This document shows, piece after piece, positions 9,090 through 16,147 of a stretch of 64,000 nucleotides of DNA (position 1 is its first letter; every line of letters begins with the position of its first letter). Location of the stretch: NCBI RefSeq assembly GCF_020422885.1, contig NZ_CP084622.1, positions 4,173,001-4,237,000 of the forward strand. Direction: 5' to 3'. This DNA comes from Mesobacillus sp. S13 (GTDB lineage: Bacteria; Bacillota; Bacilli; Bacillales; Cytobacillaceae). The notes below the pieces were generated by a model that searched no databases, had not been told where the DNA came from, and saw only the letters and a list, made by a program, of their open reading frames with translations. Both the position numbers and the translations under genes were made by a program.

Positions 9090-9106
9090 ACTTGTCTATA
9101 CCACTA
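9088..9106 (-). promoter_or_regulatory. NagR-type (dre) operator 1 upstream of nagA
   Basis: On the minus strand this reads TAGTGGTATAGACAAGTC. It shares the core GTGGTATAGACAA with the site at 9131 and GGTATAGACAA with the murP site. It overlaps the murQ stop codon. Confidence 0.65.
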
Positions 9107-9130
9107 TTATTTTTTCACTATAACTATAAC

Positions 9131-9166
9131 GTGGTATAGACAACCACTAGCGTATATTTGTATAAT
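9131..9166 (+). promoter_or_regulatory. nagA promoter with NagR-type operator 2
   Basis: The operator GTGGTATAGACAACCACTAG (9131-9150) contains inverted GTGG/CCAC ends and the -35 TAGACA (9137-9142). A consensus TATAAT (9161-9166) follows at 18 bases. The geometry matches the murP promoter. Known B. subtilis NagR (YvoA) sites upstream of nagA have this type of sequence. Confidence 0.75.
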
Positions 9167-9222
9167 AAGAGTGACAAAGGGTAAGGAAAGAAGAACAGGA
9201 CATAACTCTCAGGTGATATAAA

Positions 9223-10392
9223 ATGAAAGATTTATTGCTTATCAATGCCTCTGTGCTGACACAAGATGGCGTGATTGAAAAAGGATTCATTTCTATAAAG
9301 GACGGAAAGATTGCCGATACAGGCCCGATAACCTCCCTCCCCCAACATCAAGCCGAGGTCATCGAACTTCCTGAGGACAGCACGATTGTACCGGGGTTCA
9401 TCGATGTGCACATCCACGGTGCTGGCGGAGCCGATACGATGGATGGAACCCACGAAGCAATCACGACGATGGCATCGGTTTTGCCTGAGGAAGGCACAAC
9501 CAGCTTCCTGGCGACGACCATCACCCAGGATCAAAACGCCATTATGAAAGCATTGGAAAATGCCGCTGAATATATCAGCCATCATAACCATCCAGGTAAA
9601 GCGGAGGTGCTTGGGCTTCATCTGGAAGGACCTTTCATCAATGAAGCTCGGAAAGGAGCACAGCCTTCACAGCATATCATCACACCGGATATCGAGCTAT
9701 TCGCGAAAATGCAGGAGGCTTCCGGAAACAATATCAGGCTTGTGACACTCGCTCCCGAAAAAGAAAACGGCAATCTTCTTATTGCCTATCTGGCTGAAAA
9801 TGGTGTCATAGCATCGGTTGGCCATTCGGATGCCACCTACGCACAGATGGCGGAAGCCGTGAAAGCTGGAGCTACGCACGTGACACACTTGTTCAACGGC
9901 ATGCGCGGCATGCACCACCGGGATCCAGGTGTTGCAGGTGCTGCCCTTCTTTTTGAAGAGTTAAAGATTGAAATGATTGCAGACGGCATCCATGTCGTTC
10001 CCGAAATGCTCGATCTATCGATTCGCGCCAAAGGTACGGATGGAGTCATCCTAATCACCGATTCAATGAGAGCGAAATGCCTCAAAAACGGCAGTTATGA
10101 CCTTGGCGGACAGGAAGTTAACGTCGCCGACGGAAAAGCACTACTAGCGGATGGCACACTTGCTGGCAGTATTTTAAAAATGAAAGATTCATTGCAAAAC
10201 ATGATGCAATTCACCGGGATCAGCCTCGAAGAAGCCGTCAAGCTTGCAAGCGAAAACCCTGCCAGGCAGCTGAATATTTTTGACCGGAAAGGCAGCATTG
10301 CTCCAGGCAAGGACGCCGATCTTGTCGTCCTGGACAATAACCATGAGGTCGCCATGACATTTTGTCGTGGAGTCGCCAGCTACACTCGTTAA
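9223..10392 (+). CDS. nagA: N-acetylglucosamine-6-phosphate deacetylase NagA
   Basis: NagA converts GlcNAc-6P to glucosamine-6P plus acetate. The 389-residue amidohydrolase shows the metal motif DVHIHGAGG, the metal-binding Glu in HLEGPFIN, the His of VGHSDA, THLFNGM, and the catalytic Asp in LITDSM. It starts at ATG 9223 behind an AGGTGAT site. It is the first gene of nagA-nagB-nagR and receives GlcNAc-6P from both MurQ and direct GlcNAc uptake. Confidence 0.97.
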   Translation: MKDLLLINASVLTQDGVIEKGFISIKDGKIADTGPITSLPQHQAEVIELPEDSTIVPGFIDVHIHGAGGADTMDGTHEAITTMASVLPEEGTTSFLATTITQDQNAIMKALENAAEYISHHNHPGKAEVLGLHLEGPFINEARKGAQPSQHIITPDIELFAKMQEASGNNIRLVTLAPEKENGNLLIAYLAENGVIASVGHSDATYAQMAEAVKAGATHVTHLFNGMRGMHHRDPGVAGAALLFEELKIEMIADGIHVVPEMLDLSIRAKGTDGVILITDSMRAKCLKNGSYDLGGQEVNVADGKALLADGTLAGSILKMKDSLQNMMQFTGISLEEAVKLASENPARQLNIFDRKGSIAPGKDADLVVLDNNHEVAMTFCRGVASYTR

Positions 10393-10417
10393 AACAGCTA
10401 TGAAAGAGGTGATGACA

Positions 10418-11143
10418 TTGAAACTGATTACAACTTCAAATTACGAGGAGCTTAGCCAGAAAGCTGCAGGGGAAATCATCTCACGAATCCAGAGAAACCC
10501 ATCGCTGAACCTTGGACTTGCTACCGGGAGTACGCCAACTGGTCTTTATCAGGAGCTCATCAAAGATCATAAGCAGAACCAGACTTCCTACAAGGAAATC
10601 AATACATTCAATCTGGACGAGTACATGGGCATTCCGAAGAAAGATCGTAACAGCTATCACTACTTTATGTGTGAACATTTATTTGAGCACATCGATATCC
10701 CGCTGGATCAAACTCATATCCCGGATGGTACAGCGATGGATCTCAATGAGGAATGCAGGCGCTATGAACAGTTCATTGAAGAGCATGGCGGCATTGACCT
10801 GCAGATCCTTGGAATCGGGCAGAACGGCCATATTGGTTTTAACGAACCTGGAACTCCCTTTGATAGCAGGACGCATATCATTGATCTATCAGAAAGCACG
10901 CGCAAAGCAAACTCAAGATTCTTTGAATCATTGGAGGACGTCCCTAAGCAAGCGATCACGATGGGAATTGATTCGATCATGGATAGCAAAGAAATCTTCC
11001 TGCTTGTGTCGGGTTCCTCCAAGGCAAAAGCGCTCGCCCGTTTGATGAATGGCGATGTTAGCGAGCAATTCCCTGCTTCGGTGCTTCAAAATCATCCTAA
11101 TGTCACGATATTCGCCGATAAAGAAGCGACAGCATTGCTTTAA
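10418..11143 (+). CDS. nagB: Glucosamine-6-phosphate deaminase NagB
   Basis: NagB turns glucosamine-6P into fructose-6P and ammonia and so joins salvage to glycolysis. The protein is 241 residues and contains LGLATGSTPTGLY, FNLDEYMG, the catalytic region GIGQNGHIGFNEPG and SRTHIIDLSESTR. The TTG at 10418 is chosen because AGAGGTGAT precedes it by about six bases and the N-terminus then reads (M)KLITTSNYEEL like B. subtilis NagB. ATGs at 10400 and 10412 are alternatives. It follows nagA after 25 bases. Confidence 0.95.
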   Translation: MKLITTSNYEELSQKAAGEIISRIQRNPSLNLGLATGSTPTGLYQELIKDHKQNQTSYKEINTFNLDEYMGIPKKDRNSYHYFMCEHLFEHIDIPLDQTHIPDGTAMDLNEECRRYEQFIEEHGGIDLQILGIGQNGHIGFNEPGTPFDSRTHIIDLSESTRKANSRFFESLEDVPKQAITMGIDSIMDSKEIFLLVSGSSKAKALARLMNGDVSEQFPASVLQNHPNVTIFADKEATALL

Positions 11144-11192
11144 AGCTTTTTTAAAAGAAAGCACTTTTCATAGCCGTGACCCTTCGTTCGAA

Positions 11193-11339
11193 ATGAGCAG
11201 CGTCGCTTATAGAAGTATGTTAAAAAAAGACAAACAGGAACAGCGTCTAAAAAATGCAATCAAAGCAGAAATAGCCTCTGAAGATAGGCGATTATTCCGG
11301 AAAAAGAAGCCGGAAAAATGCAAGCAGTCAGGAGAATGA
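11193..11339 (+). CDS. Possible small basic protein between nagB and nagR
   Basis: A 48-codon frame starts at ATG 11193 (a later start is ATG 11217) and ends three bases before the nagR ATG. The peptide is Lys/Arg-rich with a DKQEQRLKNAIKAEI stretch likely to be helical. No good ribosome-binding site precedes either start. I do not recognise it; it may be no more than the nagR leader. Confidence 0.2.
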   Translation: MSSVAYRSMLKKDKQEQRLKNAIKAEIASEDRRLFRKKKPEKCKQSGE

Positions 11340-11342
11340 CTT

Positions 11343-12068
11343 ATGATTGATAAAAGTTCACCCATACCTATTTACCACCAGTTAGAGGAATATATCAAAG
11401 CCCAGATTGACAGCGGCGAACTCCAGCCAGATGAAACGATTCCTTCTGAACGGGTTTATGCAGATATGTTCCAAATCAGCAGGATGACCATCAGGCAGGC
11501 GTTGACGAATCTTGTAAATGACGGATATTTATACCGACAAAAAGGCAAAGGCACATTCGTGAATAAAAAGAAGGTCGAACAACGCCTGCAGGGATTGACA
11601 AGTTTCACGGAAGACATGAAAGAACGAGGCTTCACTCCGGGAAGCAAACTCGTTTCGTTTGAAATCATTCCATCCGGACGGGAAATTGCTGAGCGCCTCA
11701 AGGTAAGTGAAAACACTCCTGTATATGAAATCAAACGTGTCAGGCTAGCAGACAATGTACCAATGGCCCTTGAGACCACCTATCTGCCGGCCAATCTGGT
11801 CAAAGGATTGACAGAGGACATTATCAACCAGTCGCTTTACCAGCATATCGAAGAAAAACTATCACTGACCATCCACGAAGCCACACAGCAGATAGAAGCC
11901 TCGATCGCGAAGGAACAGGAACTGCGCCTCCTCGAAATCGAAAAAGGCTCCCCTGTCCTGCTGATCCTCAGGACTTCACATTTGAAAGATGGCACACCAT
12001 TCGAATTCGTTAAGTCTGCCTATCGTGCCGACCGATATAAATTCGTCCACACCATGCAGCGTGGGTGA
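11343..12068 (+). CDS. nagR: GntR-family repressor NagR (YvoA)
   Basis: The 241-residue GntR/HutC-type regulator has an N-terminal winged helix (about 8-75, ending LYRQKGKGTFV) and a C-terminal UTRA effector domain (about 90-235). B. subtilis NagR represses nagAB and nagP and is released by amino-sugar phosphates. Position directly after nagB supports the name. It starts at ATG 11343 behind CAGGAGAAT. The three GGTATAGACAA sites in the murP and nagA promoters are its likely targets. No RpiR-type MurR regulator is present in the mur cluster. Confidence 0.93.
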   Translation: MIDKSSPIPIYHQLEEYIKAQIDSGELQPDETIPSERVYADMFQISRMTIRQALTNLVNDGYLYRQKGKGTFVNKKKVEQRLQGLTSFTEDMKERGFTPGSKLVSFEIIPSGREIAERLKVSENTPVYEIKRVRLADNVPMALETTYLPANLVKGLTEDIINQSLYQHIEEKLSLTIHEATQQIEASIAKEQELRLLEIEKGSPVLLILRTSHLKDGTPFEFVKSAYRADRYKFVHTMQRG

Positions 12069-12073
12069 TATTC

Positions 12074-12100
12074 AGAGATCCAATTTGGGTCTCTTTTTAT
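12074..12100 (+). terminator. Terminator after nagR
   Basis: AGAGATCC pairs with GGGTCTCT around AATTT, followed by TTTTATTT. Confidence 0.8.
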
Positions 12101-12159
12101 TTGACTCTTTCCTGAGGCACTGTTATTTATTTCTACCTTTTAAAGATTTGTTCTGAACA

Positions 12160-12345
12160 AATAGCCGGAGGAATTCCGCCTATTTAGGAAACTAGTTAAA
12201 AATTAGCGGGAATAGACGGAGAAATTCCGCCTATTGGATTTTAAACAACAGAAATTGAGGACTTTTAATTGAATAGACGGAAAACTCCGCTTATTTCAGC
12301 TTAAAATAGCTCTATTTTAAAAATAACCGGAAAACTTCCCCTTAT
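12160..12345. repeat. Family C hairpin array, copy 1
   Basis: Four near-palindromic units of the form AATAGNCGGA-N4-TCCGCCTATT have CGGA cores at 12166, 12217, 12278 and 12328 (steps 51, 61, 50). A further hairpin TTAAAATAG/CTATTTTAA lies at 12301-12320. Copy 2 at 29807-29997 has cores at steps 52, 61 and 51 and a different-sequence hairpin at the same relative place. It lies in the 511-base gap between nagR and the DUF2164 gene, whose remaining bases show nothing else beyond the nagR terminator. Confidence 0.8.
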
Positions 12346-12579
12346 ATTTTTTACTCTTTCAAAAGGCTGCCCTCTATAAGTCTTTTTGGAAATTAAACCT
12401 GCTTTTCATCCAGGACAGCAGAGTTTACGAAAACAGCCTTATATTTTAACGAAAGCTTATTTTTATAGAATGTCGAAAAAAGAATGCTTATTTCCACGGA
12501 AATAATCGAACCCTTCTGTCGAAATATTTGTCTGACTCGCTTACAATTAGGGTAATACATAAAACAAGGAGTAGATAAT

Positions 12580-12807
12580 ATGTTGAAGAATTTCAAGGTC
12601 GATGATCACGCGAAGACCCAGATGACGGACGAAATCAAGAGATATTTCCTAGAAGAACGCGGAGAGGAACTAGGCGATTTGGCTGCCTTGCTGATCCTAG
12701 AGTTCGTTGCCGATAAGCTTGCCCCCCACTTTTATAACATCGGAATCCAGGACGCCCATGAATTTATCTCACAGAGGGTTGAGGACATTTTTGAATTGAA
12801 TAAATAG
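12580..12807 (+). CDS. DUF2164 small protein
   Basis: This 75-residue soluble protein has the DUF2164 pattern: IKRYFLEERGEELGDLAALLILEFVADKLAPHFYNIGIQDA. Its function is not known. It starts at ATG 12580 behind AAGGAGTA. It stands alone between family C array 1 and the amidase gene, so context gives no role. Confidence 0.8.
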   Translation: MLKNFKVDDHAKTQMTDEIKRYFLEERGEELGDLAALLILEFVADKLAPHFYNIGIQDAHEFISQRVEDIFELNK

Positions 12808-12960
12808 TGACTGTTATGAGGAAGTTGCAAGCCTCCGGACGAGACTAAAAGAGCCACATTCACTTTGAGTCCAGTTTTATCCTGTGTCACTATGTCCTTT
12901 TTCATCCTTTGGTCATATATATACTGATGAGGAAATCTTTTATCGGAAGGTGTGATCATT

Positions 12961-13689
12961 TTGAAAATCATGCTTGATGCTGGGCATGGCTACAACACCC
13001 CGGGTAAGCGAAGTCCTGATGGCATGAGAGAATACGAGTTCAACAGAGCTGTGGCGAATTACGCCAGACAGCTGCTGGCAGACTATAAGAATGTCACCGT
13101 GTATTTTTCTCATTCTGATCAGCAGGATGTATCATTGAAGGCTAGGACAGATAAGGCAAACAACTTGAATGTAGATATTTTTGTTTCAATACATGCCAAT
13201 GCTTTTGGCACCGGCGGCTGGAGCAATGTTGGCGGAATCGAAACATTTATCTATCCAACAAGGCCGCCTGTGGCTTATCAACTGGCCCAAAAAATTCAAC
13301 GTATCCTTGTGGTCTCGACGGGTCTCGAAAACCGCGGTGTAAAAACAGCCGACTTCCATGTCCTGAGGGAAACAGAAATGGACGCCGTGCTAGTGGAGTG
13401 CGGCTTCATGACAAACCGCAATGAAATACAATTACTGCGTTCGGAAACATACCGCAGAACGATTGCAGAAGGCATCGTGAAGGCATTGGCTGAGCAGTTC
13501 AAGCTGCAGCGCAAAGCCAATGCTCCTACACCAGTGCCAGCTTCGCCTCCCACAAAAGCCAATGCCCCTGCCAAGAAAGACGGGCTGTTCAAAGTACAGG
13601 CAGGCGCATTCGATAATGAACAAAATGCCAAAGAGCTTGCTGAGCGATTAAGAAAAGCGGGCTTTGATGTCTATATCGACAAAGAATAA
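12961..13689 (+). CDS. N-acetylmuramoyl-L-alanine amidase (Amidase_3) with SPOR domain, CwlC-like
   Basis: This 242-residue enzyme cuts the MurNAc-L-Ala bond of peptidoglycan. The Amidase_3 domain (1-175) has the zinc ligands in MLDAGHG, the Glu of REYEFNRAV, the His of SIHANA and the catalytic Glu of LVECGFMTN. A Pro/Ala-rich linker leads to a C-terminal SPOR repeat (FKVQAGAFDNEQNAKELAERL), which binds denuded glycan. It has no signal peptide, as in the mother-cell lytic enzyme CwlC of B. subtilis, so release by mother-cell lysis is possible. TTG 12961 is chosen over GTG 12952 because GGAAGGTG ends eight bases upstream. Confidence 0.88.
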   Translation: MKIMLDAGHGYNTPGKRSPDGMREYEFNRAVANYARQLLADYKNVTVYFSHSDQQDVSLKARTDKANNLNVDIFVSIHANAFGTGGWSNVGGIETFIYPTRPPVAYQLAQKIQRILVVSTGLENRGVKTADFHVLRETEMDAVLVECGFMTNRNEIQLLRSETYRRTIAEGIVKALAEQFKLQRKANAPTPVPASPPTKANAPAKKDGLFKVQAGAFDNEQNAKELAERLRKAGFDVYIDKE

Positions 13690-13691
13690 CT

Positions 13692-13724
13692 AAAAGGCCG
13701 ACACATTGGTGCCGGCCTTTTCTC
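13692..13724 (+). terminator. Terminator after the amidase gene
   Basis: AAAAGGCCGACAC pairs with GTGCCGGCCTTTT. The A/T ends let it serve yvlD on the other strand as well. Confidence 0.85.
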
Positions 13725-14080
13725 TACTCTTTTGATTTACTTAAGAACGTATTCTGGATAATCAGGTTTGCAATCGACATAATTATGGCCGTGAGCAGCG
13801 CCATGCCAAAGCTGGAAATTTCGAAGGAGCTTCCCATCAAACTATCCGTCAGCATCAGCGTGATGGCATTGATGACAAACAAGAAAAGCCCTAGGCTGAG
13901 CACTGTCACAGGGAGCGTCAGCAGAATCAAGATTGGCTTAACAAGTACATTCAGGATCGATAGAATGAAGCTTGCTCCCAAAGCGGCACCAAATCCTGAA
14001 AGATAAATGGCATCCTCGAAGTAGCCAGCAAGAGCCATAAAGAGAACAGCGTTAATGACAATTCCTAACAGCCATCTCAT
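13724..14080 (-). CDS. yvlD: YvlD, phage-holin-4-like membrane protein
   Basis: The 118-residue protein has four hydrophobic segments typical of the phage_holin_4_2 (YvlD) family. Its molecular role is not settled. It is the last gene of yvlABCD, which in B. subtilis is a cell-envelope-stress membrane operon. It begins three bases downstream of yvlC. Confidence 0.88.
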   Translation of the reverse strand: MRWLLGIVINAVLFMALAGYFEDAIYLSGFGAALGASFILSILNVLVKPILILLTLPVTVLSLGLFLFVINAITLMLTDSLMGSSFEISSFGMALLTAIIMSIANLIIQNTFLSKSKE

Positions 14081-14083
14081 CTT

Positions 14084-14275
14084 TTAATAACCTTCCTTGT
14101 TTGGCAATACGAACACTAGCACAAGATAGATCATAGCCATTGGAAAAAACGCAGTACTGAATGTCAAGATTACAAATAATATCCGTATGAGTGCCGCACT
14201 CATCCCAAAGGACTCAGCCATGCCTCCGAGCACCCCTGCCAGCATTCGATTTTTCCGTGAGCGGGTTAATTTCAT
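14084..14275 (-). CDS. yvlC: YvlC, PspC-domain membrane protein
   Basis: The 63-residue PspC-domain protein has the Arg/Lys-rich start KLTRSRKNRMLAGVLGGMAE and one long hydrophobic helix. PspC proteins act in envelope-stress responses at the membrane. ATG 14275 is chosen as it sits eight bases behind GGAAGGG; the GTG at 14284 lies inside that site. Confidence 0.88.
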   Translation of the reverse strand: MKLTRSRKNRMLAGVLGGMAESFGMSAALIRILFVILTFSTAFFPMAMIYLVLVFVLPNKEGY

Positions 14276-14303
14276 TTCGTTCACCCTTCCTGTTCACAAA
14301 AAA

Positions 14304-15410
14304 CTATTGAATTAATTTCTTCACTGCGATGGAGCCGGTTTTTGTATCCGCATAGAGCCTGACAGCTTTCTGTCCACTGTCGGCAGGCTTGAAACGCAGG
14401 TTCTTCTGGACCATATCGCTTTTCTCCTCAACGACTTGAATGCCGTCGAGTTCAATTGTAAAACCGCCAAGATTTGATTTCAACTCCCCGCTGGCTGGCG
14501 TTTTCTCTGGCAAGAATACATCGATGCTTCCGGTAGTCGCCTTCACTTCCACGCTTTCGCAATCCTGGTTTTTCACCGTACATGTGACATTGCCATTGAA
14601 AGATTGAAGATCAACTTGGTCAAAAAAGCCATCTGCCTTGATCGCGCCATTGATCGTTTCAGCTTCAAGCTCTTTAATTGCGCTTCTGGATACGTTGATT
14701 TGTCCATTTGCTGTCTCTGTCTCGAGCTTGCCGCACTCAAGATTGCCAAGCAAAACTTTTCCGTTCGCAGTTTTTGCGCGAAAATCCTTTATTGCTAAGT
14801 TTTCACCTTCGATGGATCCATTAAACAAACGAATTCGAACAGTTTCATACTCTTCTTTTGGGATATGGACGACTGCATCAACCTTCATCCACTTCTGCTG
14901 GACCGAGAAACGGAGCTTCTGGTTTTCAATCGTGAAAATCGCGTCCTCTAAAAACTTCCTGCGCGCCTCATCCTGGTTTTCCACTCGGTACACTTTTGCG
15001 CTGCACTCGATGCGCACATCTTTTTGCTCCCATGGCACAACCTTTACAGATCCATTTGCCATATCAATATCCACCTGATTCAGATAGGCATCGCCCTGCT
15101 GAAAAATATGCGTGATATCGATAGACTGGCCGAAATTAAGATCCAAATCGAAGTCTTTTATTTTTTTGAATGCTGAATCGACAAAGTCGAGCACTTTGTC
15201 TTTCACCGTATTGAATTTATAAGTAGTGTAGTCTTCCTTCTTGAACTCATCCTTCTTGCTTTCATCAACCTTTACATTGGTAGATAGTGCCGTTGATTGG
15301 CTTTGTGCGTTCCCCTGTTCCATTTGCTCAATCAGGAATAAAGCTTCCTCAACTGTCATTTTCCCTTCCTCAACTAACTTGAGAATCCGTTTACGTTCTT
15401 CCTTCATCAT
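14304..15410 (-). CDS. yvlB: YvlB/LiaX-like protein with DUF4097 beta-helix
   Basis: This 368-residue protein starts with a short helical SHOCT-like domain (ERKRILKLVEEGKMTVEEALFLIEQ). A linker and then a DUF4097 right-handed beta-helix (about 115-365) follow, with repeats such as NGKVLLGN, NGQINVS, NGAIKADG and NGNVTC. No signal peptide or membrane segment is evident. The family includes LiaX of enterococci, which senses envelope-active peptides. ATG 15410 is chosen because GAGGAGG lies six bases upstream; that site overlaps the yvlA stop. Confidence 0.88.
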   Translation of the reverse strand: MMKEERKRILKLVEEGKMTVEEALFLIEQMEQGNAQSQSTALSTNVKVDESKKDEFKKEDYTTYKFNTVKDKVLDFVDSAFKKIKDFDLDLNFGQSIDITHIFQQGDAYLNQVDIDMANGSVKVVPWEQKDVRIECSAKVYRVENQDEARRKFLEDAIFTIENQKLRFSVQQKWMKVDAVVHIPKEEYETVRIRLFNGSIEGENLAIKDFRAKTANGKVLLGNLECGKLETETANGQINVSRSAIKELEAETINGAIKADGFFDQVDLQSFNGNVTCTVKNQDCESVEVKATTGSIDVFLPEKTPASGELKSNLGGFTIELDGIQVVEEKSDMVQKNLRFKPADSGQKAVRLYADTKTGSIAVKKLIQ

Positions 15411-15421
15411 TTCCATCCTCC

Positions 15422-15736
15422 TCAATTTATATTAAGCACTTTTATCCCTTTGACCAGATTCCAGATCAACACGATCAGACCCAGTATGACCATTAAAATA
15501 GCGCTGCTGAACATGAACACAGGGAATTCCCCTGTCCCTCCTGTAAAATCGATTAAGGCTGCTACCACAATAAGCGGCAGCGGGATCAATGGAATGAGAT
15601 GCGATAGCAATGCCTTCTTCGCATGAAACTTTACATCCTCATCCTCGGATGCCAAATAAGCAACGAGCGGAAACAATATCCCGGCAAACATAACACTGAA
15701 ATAGCACAAAGCAGACAGAATCCTTTTCGTATCCAT
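15422..15736 (-). CDS. yvlA: YvlA, DUF4870-type membrane protein
   Basis: The 104-residue protein has three to four hydrophobic segments and the DUF4870-like pattern EDEDVKFHAKKALLSHLI after the first. MDTKRILS at 15736 is chosen as the start because AAGGAG lies ten bases upstream; the frame extends further without a better site. It is the first gene of yvlABCD, and its stop overlaps the yvlB ribosome-binding site. Confidence 0.83.
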   Translation of the reverse strand: MDTKRILSALCYFSVMFAGILFPLVAYLASEDEDVKFHAKKALLSHLIPLIPLPLIVVAALIDFTGGTGEFPVFMFSSAILMVILGLIVLIWNLVKGIKVLNIN

Positions 15737-15944
15737 CCTCTTCATCTCCTTAGAAATTAATACGCTCTGGAATCCTGGAAGTTTCATATCTTTATGAAAA
15801 TAGTTCGACAAATTGTGATTTATCCCTTGTTTTAGATGCATATCGACTCGTGAAAGTTGTGTGAATGCCTTTTATAGGGGATTTCCTTGTAGATTTCGTG
15901 CTACTTGAGTAGTTTTTTACAGGATATTTCGCTGATTTCTTTAA

Positions 15945-16089
15945 CTGGAAAAATTATTCTCTTACTCGACATGCTTAATTGCGCGGATACTCATCGTAAT
16001 TGCACGGTGATCGGTGATAATTGCGCGCTTACAGGCCATAATTGCACGGAAATCATGCATAATTGCACCATCATCCTAATTTTGGAAAA
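15945..16089 (+). repeat. Family B 145-bp phrase element, copy 1
   Basis: The element starts CTGGAAAAATTATTCTCTT and ends TCATCCTAATTTTGGAAAA. Five TAATTGCRC phrases start at 15976, 15997, 16018, 16039 and 16060, each step exactly 21 bases, with unconserved bases between. Copies at 27842-27986 (minus) and 59141-59285 (plus) have the same length, ends and steps. It lies between the codirectional yvlA and uvrA in a gap of about 410 bases that otherwise holds only the uvrA terminator and AT-rich sequence. Confidence 0.9.
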
Positions 16090-16109
16090 TTTAAGTCTTT
16101 TTATAAAAG

Positions 16110-16136
16110 AAAAAACCCTTCCTCTAAGAGAAGGGC
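16110..16136 (-). terminator. Terminator after uvrA
   Basis: On the minus strand CCCTTC pairs with GAAGGG around CTCTTAGA-type loop bases and is followed by TTTTTT. Confidence 0.8.
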
Positions 16137-16147
16137 GAAAAATTCTA

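Noticed and set aside
15976..16070. CRISPR array reading of the family A and B phrase arrays
   Set aside because: Repeats are about 9-11 bases and the gaps about 10-12, far too short for CRISPR, and no cas genes are in the window.
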